Origin: Sympetrum striolatum
Taxonomy: Eukaryota > Arthropoda > Insecta > Odonata > Libellulidae
NCBI GenBank assembly: GCA_947579665.1
Contig: OX388347.1
Coordinates: 20,328,562 to 20,392,561, forward strand
DNA: 64,000 nt
Reading direction: 5' to 3'
The notes under the pieces are model-generated. The model searched no databases and was not told the DNA's origin. It worked only from the letters and a program-made list of their open reading frames with translations. A program made the translations under genes and the position numbers. Positions within the stretch are counted from its first letter, which is position 1; every line of letters begins with the position of its first letter. Positions 55,347 to 64,000 of this stretch are shown piece by piece.

Positions 55347-57790
55347 CTTTGGTTATTTTAGTTTACTTCTGAGTGTATTTACTTTTTCCCATATCTTTTC
55401 TTCAACTTATTACTGTAAGGTCTATCATTATGGAGAAAGTAATTCTCTTAGGAATTTTAGCCAATTCTGTGGCTAAAATTAGTATAGGGAAATGGGTATG
55501 AAATGCATATCCATACTTGTTGCAAACAATGCATGGTTGTGAAATCACCCTAGAGTACTACTACATAGAGGAGATATTCAAGGTAAGTTGTAAAGTACTC
55601 CTTTTTATATCTTTCTGGTTAAATTCACCTAATGATGAGTTTATAATCTTCCTTTTAACAGGGAATTCCAAGTGTGCATGCAATCAATTTGAAGCTGATG
55701 GTCTTCTGTAGCTTAAAAATATTGCACACCGTTGAGAATTTGGGGATTACCTGATGCTGCAAAGCTCAGCAAATGAGAGGCAAGTGATGTTTTTTTCCTT
55801 CAATTGTATCTATTAAAGTAGTTTATAAGGTAATGTTTATGTCAAATCATCTGGAAGCTGCTGTCATAATATAATTTGTCAAAATGTATCCAAGGTTGTG
55901 ATTTATAACTTTCCTCATAAACATTTTCAGATCATAATTGTGAATGAACATAGCCCTCATGAGACTTTTTGTTACTGTCAATATGGAGAGCAGGATTGCT
56001 TAGAAGGTATAGGTAAAAATATTTCATCTTAGTCAATGAAGAGCGACTCAGGACTAAGGGAAAAAACGATGGATATGAATGAGATGTGCAGGTTTTAAGG
56101 AAGAGGAGGTTGCAAGTAAAAGAGGAAACCCATGATGGAGAATTCTGTGCGATGATGTTTGTGATGACAGAGTTGAAGTATTGGTGGAGGAGGATTTAGA
56201 AGATGAACAAGCAGAAGGAGATGGATCACCACGGTATGAAGATAGTAGTGATCTTCCATAAGACCTACTCCAATAGGAAAACCTCTACAACAACATAAGT
56301 GTTAGCGTTGAAATTTTACTTAACACCCACCTTATATGGTGAAATATATTTAAATTGTGGGTATTACTTTGCAATTAAGTTAATGATTGATAGCTAATAG
56401 GTAATTGGCATCACTTTATGGTGTACTACTGTTTTTAATCTCTGCGTTTGTCTAGTGCTGCTTGATGTTTTCTCTGAAAGGCTGATGCAGAATATAAGCG
56501 TGTTATAATTATGTATGTGGTTGAGATGGATTGTTGAATACAGTGAGAAGTGAAATTTATAGGATAACTTTATTCTTAAAGTTTTTCTGAGATAATGCCA
56601 CCTTCTCACATTCCAAAAAAGCAGAATTGTAAGTATATGTAGTAAGCTTTGTTTTATATATTGTAGGTTCCAAACAGGATTCCACCTTTATATGATTTCT
56701 TAATTGTGTTTTACAGGAGAATCTACGTCAGCGTCCAATCATTTTTATCAGAGAGGTTGGTTCTTCTTCCGGAGACCTTTATTCTGAGAAGAGAGAAATC
56801 TGATGGATTCATTGCAGACAGATTGCAAGAATAAAGAAGCTTTTAACAAAGAGAAAGAGGGTTATTAGAAGGATTATTCTGTGATAAAGTGCTCCACCTT
56901 AGAAACTACTTGCGCAAGAGGAAGACTTTAACTACAGTGACAAAAGCGAATAACATATGGAATTCTCCTGAAAGGCTTCTTTACGTTGAACTATTTTTTA
57001 ATATTGTAAGTATTGTAAGGCAATTAAATGAATGATTTTATAGTTAATTTTAATATACTTTTCAGGGCAGCATATAGCTATATATATATAGCTCTGTAGT
57101 TTCATTCATCATCATGTTCCCATACTTTTCCTATTCTACCATACATGGCTGTTTTTCATTCTCACCTCATATACAGCTAAGGATGTTGTTAATTATTAGG
57201 GATCAAATTGCTAGAAGATTAAATTTGTGGTGGTTTTGAACAAGTTACTTTTTTAATTATTTGGTTTCAATGTGATGTACTTCCCTAAAATTAATCACAC
57301 AACATCCGAGGATATTACACTTACTATGTAGCTTCAATCATTAATAAAAGGCTGAAATATTTTATCAGCCTTTATCTGTAATAGAAATAAATTTCCCTAA
57401 CAAAAATACAATTTTTTTCTTTTCATTACTCTTCATTATTTACAACTTGCTTAAAGCCGCTAAGTGTTTTCATGTTAATTTTGACTATTGGAATCTATTA
57501 TTAGTTTAGAGTATTGCATTAGTCTGTAGTTGAAGTTAAACACTATGATTATCCTTAAGATTTGCAATCCTCAGATCAATTAAGTCGATTTATAAATATA
57601 TACTTAAAATCTATGGGATTGTTTGTATATGAGGTGAGATATTTCGCTGTCTGACTGATTTTATTTTCTTTACAGTTCTATTCCCTTTTGAGGTGAATAT
57701 GTTTGTTTACATTGATGGAATTACTTATATTTGTTTCAATTGTTTATTCTTTGTAATTTTTCCCACCCACATTTTTTCATTCGCGTTATA
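55347..57790 (+). other. No identified gene; possible decayed exons
   Basis: Two short open pieces at about 55525-55590 (ending IEEIFK before GTAAGT) and 55662 onward (after TTTTAACAG) could be spliced exons of a small or broken gene. Their joined product matches nothing I recognise. A Glu-rich piece at 56160-56260 and a piece at 56717-56900 (reading LPETFILRREKSDGFIAD) may be fragments of one lost transposon gene. None is called as a gene. Confidence 0.3.
56490..56575. repeat. Short direct repeat, copy 1
   Basis: About 80 bases including ATTGTTGAATACAGTGAGAA recur at 58185-58266 with roughly one mismatch in six. The second copy ends exactly where the I-like retrotransposon tail begins. Nature unknown. 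Confidence 0.5.
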
Positions 57791-57794
57791 ACTG

Positions 57795-58020
57795 ACTGTG
57801 GTGGCTTAGTGGATAGCATGCCATCTACGCTATCACTCCTATCGCAAGTTCCCGGTTCCCGATTTCAAATCCCAGCTGAGTTAGATTTTTCCATCAGGGA
57901 TTGGTGGTGTGTGTTTGTAAGTTACTGTTACCTCGATGAAGCTCCTACTGACAAGTTCATTAGAGCTTAGGAGGACTTCACCAGATAAGGACAGCAGTAG
58001 CTTAGAAAAGATTCTAGCAA
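57795..58020 (+). mobile_element. tRNA-derived SINE
   Basis: The plus strand carries a pol III A box (GTGGCTTAGTGGATAGCATG) at about 57800 and, 60 bases later, a B-box-like GATTTCAAATCCCAG. A non-tRNA body with GATTGGTGGTGTGTGTTTGT follows. This arrangement fits a SINE. The end is taken near 58020; no clear tail or target duplication was seen. Confidence 0.5.
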
Positions 58021-58266
58021 ATCTACTGTATGTATTTCCTATTCCCTTCAACTGATTCATTTGATTTCATGACAGATTAAAATTAATTTGTTAATTTGTG
58101 ATTTAATTGGGAATATTTGCTGTTCCATTTTTCAATATCTGTGTGTATCCAGCGATGGTTGGTGTTCTTTCTAACTTCATGCGGATTATAGGCATGTGAT
58201 AACTATATATGGTTGAAGTAGATTGTTGAATACAGTGAGAAGTGAAATTAATAGAACTTTATTCCT

Positions 58267-61045
58267 AGTAGTAGTAGTAGTAGTATTATGGTTTGAGGGT
58301 GCGTCAACAGCTAGGGTTATTTGCACCACACACACAGATAAAATTCCTTACGTAAGTAGAATTTACTGTAATAGATACATTTAATTTTATAAAGCTTAAG
58401 AAAATTACCACAGCACTATGAGCTTTTTGTTAGGTTGTTATATTTGGTTTATGAGCTTGGTCTCCCTTATAAACTTGATTACTTTCTCTACCGAGCTTAT
58501 GTCATTTTTTAAAATGTCCTTAAGGCTACCCTGAATGCTTAACCTCTCTCGTACATTTTGATATTTGTCACAGTTATCAAACATAAGTGCAACTGTTAAT
58601 GGCTCTCTGCAGCTCTGGCAGATGGGAGGATCCTTCGTCTCTGTGAATAAATAAGAGTGTGTGAGAGAGCAAGGCCCAATCCTGAGACGAGTGATAGCAA
58701 TTTCCTCTCTCCGACAGCGCCTAATGGATGTACCCCAAGATGTTATGCCATCTTTCACAGATTTAAGCTTGTTCCCGTGTTGTGCTTGCCACAGATCTCT
58801 CCATTGAGAGTGAGCTGTATTTCTCAGGATGCCCTTGAGATCCTGAGCTGGTACCTGATCCCACTCTATATCCCACCTATGGATGGCCTCTTTTGCTGCC
58901 AGGTCTGCCTTTTCATTTCCTGGAATTCCAGCATGTCCAGGAACCCATATAAAGGTGATGTTAATGCCTTTTTCTTTTAGATCTTTCAGGATGGATTGTA
59001 TGTTCTGGACTATTGGGTGGAATGAGGAAAATTGTCCACGGTGGATCCCTAGGGAAACCTTCAGGGCATACTTCTGGAAAACTGAACTGGACGGAACTGA
59101 GAGATTTTAAATAAGACTCTCTGGCTGAGGAGAAAATTAAGCACCCATAATCTAGTTTAGAGCGAACCAGTGCTCTGTACAACTGCAGCATTGCAGACCT
59201 ATCTGCTCCCCATGACAAACCGGATAAAACTCTTAGCAGGTTAAGTTTCTTGTGGCACTTGTCCCTCAAGTCTTGGATGTGCTTCCTCCAATCCATCCTC
59301 CTGTCTAGTAGAATACCCAGGAATCGGATGGAATCCACAACAGGTAGTTGTTGGCTTCCAAGTATTATGGTTGGTGGAGGGGAGAGGCCTCTTAGTCTAT
59401 AAAAATGCATGCACTTTGTTTTGTCTTCGGAGAAACGGAGTCCATTGGTGAGACACCACTTGTTTAGCTTGTTCAGGGCAATCTGTATTTGTCTTTCCGC
59501 CATTGAGAGTTTGGATGAGCGGCAGAAGAAGGCAAGGTCATCCACAAACAATGATGCTATCACAGGTGTTCTGATGCACTCTGTGATGCTGTTGATGGCA
59601 ATGGCAAAATGGGTAGCACTCAACACAGATCCCTGGGGAACTCCATTGTCTTGTTTAAAAGGCTGAGAAAGGTGGCCACCTATCTACCTAATACCTAAGA
59701 TTTGATTTATTGTCTTTAGCAAATCTATCTGAGATGCCTTGGGGAGATTCTTGATAAAGGCGTTATGGACCTGATCTATTCCTGGTGAGGTTTCCTTGCA
59801 TGTATGTATGGCATCCTGAAGTTCCCACAAACTGAAATGTTTGTTATATGGTGCTGTGGTGCCATAATCTGAAAAATTGACATTAGTTTTTTCTTTCTGT
59901 TCTTTCAAAAGTTGGAATGAATGTGGGTAATTGTTGGTGCTGCTGATGGAGGCAAAAGTTTCACCAAATGCATCAGCAATTTCTTGGGGTGAGTTTACAA
60001 TTCTGTTTTCGATCTTAAGTGCTGGTATCTGGGAGAAATGATGGTTCCCCATAATAGATCTGACTTTTCTCCATACCTTTGACATAGGGGTTGGGTGATT
60101 TATTTCTGAGATAAAATTCATCCAAGAAGACTTCTTAGCCTCTCTCACCACTTGTCTGGCTCTAGCTCTTAATCGCCTGAAAGCTGCCAAGTTTGAAGTG
60201 GTGGGGTACTTTTTAAAAGTTTGCAGGGCCTTTTTCCTTTTCTGAATGGCATCTGCACATTCCCTGTTCCACCATGGGACTGGTGGTTGTCGAGGCATCC
60301 CTGATGACAAGGGTACACTACCTTGGGCAGCTTTAATAATTTCTGTAGTTATATCCTCCACATTTTCCAATGCTCCTGCATTGGCATTAAAATTAAAGCT
60401 AAAGAGCTCTCTAAAGTTAGCCCAGTTGGCTTTCTTGAGGATCCATGTCCTAGGTAGACCATAGTTGCCCACATAACCACCATGTTTCTTAATTATTAGG
60501 GGAAAGTGGTCACTACCACAGACATCATTATGTACAGACATGCTAAAAAGTGGTGCAATGGTACTAGTACAAATCACTAGATCAATTGATGAATAGCTTC
60601 CATTAAAAGCATTAACATGAGTTTTTTCTTTGTCATTCATTAAAATCAGGTTAAAATCATTAAAAAGGTTTTCTAGAAGTCGTCCTCTACCATTATTATC
60701 TGCCATTGAATCACCCCAGAGGGTATTGTGGGCATTAAAATCACCCAGAAGTACAAATGGCCTTGGTAGCTGCCTGACTAAGTCCTCAATGCTCAGCCTG
60801 TTGACTGGAGCCCACTCCGGGAGGTATACATTACAAAAGGTAATTGGCTCTGGAGTAGCAATAGTGACAGCTATGGCCTGAAGGGGTGTCTGCAATGCCA
60901 CCCGGGAAGTGTAAAGGGCTTCCCGAGTGAATACAGCAACCCCACCGCGAGCTCTGTTACCAGTGTTGTCATCATTTCTAAAAGTGTTAAAACCATTTAA
61001 ATGAACCTGATTATCTTTAAAATTAGTCTCTGTTTCCTTCTGTCT
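58267..61045 (-). pseudogene. I-like non-LTR retrotransposon with internal deletions
   Basis: The minus strand starts inside the endonuclease: ETETNFKDNQVHLNGF near 61035, RARGGVAVFT, then GDFNAHNTLWGDS near 60760 and GSDHFPLI near 60510. After HNAFIKNLPKAS the reverse transcriptase fingers are missing. It resumes near 59660 with QDNGVPQGSVLSATHF, FVDDLAFFCRS near 59540, and the thumb. At SSVQF (about 59090) a second deletion joins to the last part of an RNase H: ITFIWVPGHAGIPGNEKADL near 58950. The CCHC-like tail C--C-EPLTVAL follows and the protein ends at 58438. The 3' end is a TAC repeat at 58267-58285. An RNase H and this 3' repeat place it in the I group. Without fingers and the first RNase H half it cannot function. 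Confidence 0.8.
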
Positions 61046-62230
61046 GTGTTTCCCAAAACTATTTTCAGTTTAATAATGAATTCTTTACACAAAGTGATGG
61101 TTTGGCAATAGGCTCTCCCCTTTTCCCTCTCCTTGCTGAATTATTAATGAATAATTTAGAAAGTAAAATCTTTTCTTCCACTCAACCCCTTGTTAAACAT
61201 ATAATGATTTGGCATAGATATGTGGATGATGTTTTCTGCGTTAGGAATGGCAAAATTGCTCAATTGCTTCTATTTTTTGATTTTCTAAATACCTTACAGG
61301 AAAAAATTTCTTTTACTTATAAAATAGAAAAAGAAGGGGTTCTAAACTTTTTAGATATATCCATTTCCCTAATCAATAATAATCCAACCTTAAAAATTTT
61401 CAGAAAACTGAGTCATACAGACCATATTATTCACAGTACTTCCTTCCACCACATCTCCCATAAGCATGCTGCTTTTCATGCTATGATCTACAGACTGCTT
61501 CATGTCCCTCTTTCCCCCAAATGTTTTCAAGAAGAATTAACTACAATTAAACAAATTGCTATAAACAATGGGTATTCTTGCAAAATAGTAGAAAACATCC
61601 TTAAAAAGAAAACTAAGAGGTTGGCTTCGCCACAAATTTTCCCATCTTTGATTCCGGTGGAAAAACCGAAACCCAGGTGGGTTAAGCTTCCCTTTTTAGG
61701 GAATATTTCTTGTAAACTATCAAACCTTCTCCCTCCCCATTTAAAAGCTTGTTTCTATTCACCAAGGAACCTCTCAAGATCCCTTTCCCACGCAAAAGAC
61801 AAGAAAGACCTTACTTCACTCTCCGGGGTGTATGAGCTCAATTGTGGGGAATGTGCGGCCACATACATAGGGCAGAAGGGTCGTAGCCTTAAAACAAGGA
61901 CCGCCAAACACCAGCGATGCTACCAATCTAACCCCGGATCAGCCTTCGCGGACCACCTCCAAGATAGTGGCCATTCCTGCTCTTTCACTCCGAAGCTGCT
62001 CCACAGACAATGGAAAGGGAGAAAAATGGATTCCTTGGAAACAGTGGAAATTCTCTCTTCAACAAAACCCCTAACTAACGATCTCACCTTCCTCAACCCC
62101 TCCCCTCTCCTGGTCCTTCCCTCAAAACTCTGTAAATCCCTATAAATACTGTCATTTCCGATGTAATATCACCTGAGGATGGCTGTCAATGCCGAAACCG
62201 GTCGAATAAATTAAAATTTATTGTGGAAAT
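61046..62230 (+). mobile_element. Penelope-like element, 5'-truncated
   Basis: Contains the ORF 61102-62145 and a short 3' UTR with ACCTGAGGATGGCTGTCAAT then GCCGAAACCGGTCGAATAAA, the signature following the coding region of many Penelope-like elements. Its 5' part is lost at the junction with the I-like element near 61045. Confidence 0.8.
61102..62145 (+). CDS. Penelope-like reverse transcriptase with GIY-YIG endonuclease (partial)
   Basis: The frame is open from about 61048 (QNYFQFNNEFFTQSDG, then LAIGSPLFPLLAELLMNNLE), so the listed start is internal and the true N-terminus is missing. The catalytic box is WHRYVDDVFCV near residue 40, the YVDD-type box of Penelope reverse transcriptases. 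VLNFLDISI follows near 85. The C-terminal third is a GIY-YIG nuclease: SGVYELNCGECAATYIGQKG near 245, then RTAKHQRCY and FADHLQDSGHSCSF. The element would copy its RNA using nicks made by its own nuclease. There is no stop in 350 codons, which suggests a recent insertion, although the lost N-terminus makes it non-autonomous. Confidence 0.88.
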   Translation: MAIGSPLFPLLAELLMNNLESKIFSSTQPLVKHIMIWHRYVDDVFCVRNGKIAQLLLFFDFLNTLQEKISFTYKIEKEGVLNFLDISISLINNNPTLKIFRKLSHTDHIIHSTSFHHISHKHAAFHAMIYRLLHVPLSPKCFQEELTTIKQIAINNGYSCKIVENILKKKTKRLASPQIFPSLIPVEKPKPRWVKLPFLGNISCKLSNLLPPHLKACFYSPRNLSRSLSHAKDKKDLTSLSGVYELNCGECAATYIGQKGRSLKTRTAKHQRCYQSNPGSAFADHLQDSGHSCSFTPKLLHRQWKGRKMDSLETVEILSSTKPLTNDLTFLNPSPLLVLPSKLCKSL

Positions 62231-62534
62231 TATGAAGTCTTTTCTTTCAACTTTGACAAGGTTGGCTAATTGCTTTCTAATGACTAGAGGTAAGTCTAAG
62301 AAAGATGGACCGATTGCATGGTTGGGAATGTAGCCGCTGTAGCGCACCACTGTTTTTGTGCTGTTGTCATGGCCAACTACGTAGACACGTCTTGTTGTTT
62401 ATAGCTACTTCAACCTGCGTATTTGATACTTATTCAAAGAAAAAGATATCAGGTGAGTAAAATGATTGATATATTTGGGGCGCATTCATTCTCAGGTTAT
62501 ATACCTTAGCAATCAACTAAACCAACCCCTCGAA

Positions 62535-62827
62535 GAAGATTCCTGAAAAGAATGGCTCATGAGCTGGTGGTGGAAGAGATGCAGCGAAAAAGTAAGATGA
62601 TGTCTGGCCTCAACACAACCAGGCAAATCCGGCTGAAAAGATTTCTTCCTTTGGATGATCATGAAAAATCACCCCCACCTCCCAATAAAAAAAGGAAATG
62701 CATAACATGTAGTCTGGAAGCAGGTAAAAGAAGGTTATCCAACTATGCATACAAAAAATGCTACAATGGTTGCTGCTTGTCTCACGCAAATATGGTCGAA
62801 AGTGACTGCTTTTCAGTGATCCAATGA
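62535..62827 (+). pseudogene. piggyBac transposase C-terminal fragment
   Basis: RRFLKRMAHELVVEEMQRKS leads into a Cys-rich tail: KRKCITCSLEAGKRRLSNYA, YKKCYNGCCLSHANM. The C--C, C--C spacing after a basic PPPNKKR stretch resembles the C-terminal cysteine-rich domain of piggyBac transposases, like the better supported relic at 27222-27416. The rest of the gene is absent. The assignment rests on the cysteine pattern and the preceding helix only. Confidence 0.5.
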
Positions 62828-63607
62828 ATTTGAGACCGGTGATTCAGATTGAATCTGCTATTAATATCATTGAAGAGTTTTGCTATACAAGTTTTCAACC
62901 AGATATTATTCATTTGTAAAACTCACCTAATGAAAACATGAGGTTAGTTTGAGATAATTTTAAAATTTTGGTACTTTAAGTTTTAGGTCTGTTATAAACA
63001 ATAAATCAGTTTTATAAAGTACCCTTTGCATTTTCCTTTAAATATATCTTTACAAAGGTGGGGAATTTTCTTTTTTGGTGTAAAATAGCTTGGCATAGAT
63101 TTTATCGGCAGTTTTCAAAAGTGAGACTCCCTGGCACACTGCGCTCTAACTAAGGAGTTTTTGAGGGGCACCCAATGGAGGGTTAGCTTAAATATGAAAT
63201 ATAAACTGGAGAGAACTCTGGGGCATAGGAAGAGGGGTTCATGTGGCCTCATCTGCCCTAGAATAAATAAACACAAGTCAAGTCAATAGCATAGATGAAG
63301 AAAAAGATGTAGGCTTCTTGTGTTAGGAATGCAGATGAGCTCTAGGCTGCAAACTTCCAGAATTGTATAGAATATTAATCTTAAATAGGTAAAAATGAAT
63401 ATTTTTGATGTTAAATTTGTTATTACAGAGTGTAAATCTCAAAGATAATGATGAGATATCAATCCCAGCTATCATAGTAAGGGACTAAAACAGTATACTC
63501 AAGATTAGTGCAATAAAGAAAGTGTAATAGCATGTTTAGAGGCAGTTTATCCTAAATCCACTGGCGACTTTTTTAAGATCCAAGGGAGGCAAAAAAGAAG
63601 TCTCATC
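62828..63607. other. No gene recognised
   Basis: Sequence without a convincing ORF or repeat. A short tract near 63115-63260 reads CTCCCTGGCACACTGC and GGGGCACCCAATGGAGGGTT, less AT-rich than its surroundings, of unknown nature. Confidence 0.3.
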
Positions 63608-63970
63608 ATGGCACCCACAGAGAGGAGACTAGGGGACAGGAAGCCTGATCTGGAACTTGATCAATCTCCCTCTAAGCCTAGATCTCAAAGACATCCCAAA
63701 AGACGATTCAGTAAAGAGGATAAAGGCCCAGAGGATCAACGAAGAAAGAGGAGATCTAGGAAGATACCTGATAGTTATGAGGAAGCACCCCTAACAGCAT
63801 CAGACATATCAGATACTCATGAAGAAACAGAGTCACCAGTAACACCATCTAGATCAAAGATACTGAAAGTAGTGGCAGAAATAACCGCTGTAACAGAAGG
63901 CCAATTTGTTGCCAGCCTGGCAACCACATTGGTCAGTGATGAAGTAGATCCCTTGAGAGGTATAAGATAA
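63608..63970 (+). CDS. Unrecognised charged protein, possible first exon
   Basis: A 120-residue frame from ATG at 63608. The first 55 residues are rich in Arg, Lys and Pro (RSQRHPKRRF, RRKRRSRKIPDSY), the next 30 are acidic with Ser and Thr, and the end is VAEITAVTEGQFVASLA. No known domain is evident. A GTATAAG donor-like site at 63960 could end an exon, with the gene continuing beyond the window. It could be a nuclear protein or the start of a retrotransposon ORF1. It may also be spurious. Confidence 0.35.
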   Translation: MAPTERRLGDRKPDLELDQSPSKPRSQRHPKRRFSKEDKGPEDQRRKRRSRKIPDSYEEAPLTASDISDTHEETESPVTPSRSKILKVVAEITAVTEGQFVASLATTLVSDEVDPLRGIR

Positions 63971-64000
63971 GTTCATCAAATGCAATAGCTATTATATCAG

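Overview
This is a eukaryotic, AT-rich, transposon-dense genomic window. Its transposon mix points to an arthropod, most likely an insect: CR1/Jockey-like, I-like and RTE-like non-LTR retrotransposons, Penelope-like and copia elements, PIF/Harbinger, piggyBac, hAT, Tigger, P/THAP and CACTA-like DNA transposons. No species can be named from the sequence. Genes have spliceosomal introns and there are no bacterial features.

The only clear host gene lies at the left edge (541-1919, minus strand). It is the first two coding exons of the condensin II subunit NCAPD3, which runs off the left side. Next come a 265-bp MITE with TTA target duplications (2.4 kb) and three perfect spacer-less palindromes (3.7-4.1 kb). 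A satellite-like higher-order repeat follows, built from ~165-175-bp monomers that each carry a tRNA B-box-like motif (4.4-5.5 and 10.2-12.7 kb). The first block is split by an intact-looking non-LTR retrotransposon ORF (5.5-8.6 kb).

From 13.9 to 20.0 kb is a 6.1-kb CACTA-like transposon with CACTG ends and TA duplications. It carries two minus-strand genes, both damaged, and is itself interrupted by a 77-bp mariner-type MITE. A Tigger element lacking its catalytic domain follows (21.3-22.8 kb). After it come a foldback-like element with 51-bp minisatellite arms (24.5-26.35 kb), a piggyBac relic (26.7-27.4 kb), a duplicated ~0.8-kb block (23.7 and 29.1 kb), and a non-LTR relic (30.3-32.5 kb) with a second foldback-family copy nested in it.

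The centre is the most unusual part. A ~3.4-kb mosaic (non-LTR fragment, Penelope tail, copia gag-protease-integrase, Harbinger transposase) occurs twice as near-identical direct copies (32.19-35.59 and 42.25-46.49 kb). The copies abut both ends of a 6.66-kb Tnp2-like DNA transposon (35.59-42.25 kb) that encodes an intact 668-aa transposase and a spliced DUF4806-like partner gene. The right copy alone carries an extra 848-bp non-autonomous element.

The right third holds an RTE-like relic (46.9-47.9 kb), a long stretch with nothing recognisable (47.9-51.67 kb), a decayed THAP/P-element-type transposase gene with introns (51.7-54.9 kb), a tRNA-derived SINE (57.8 kb), an internally deleted I-like retrotransposon (58.3-61.0 kb) joined to a Penelope-like element with a GIY-YIG nuclease (61.0-62.2 kb), a piggyBac C-terminal relic (62.5 kb), and one unrecognised charged ORF at the right edge.
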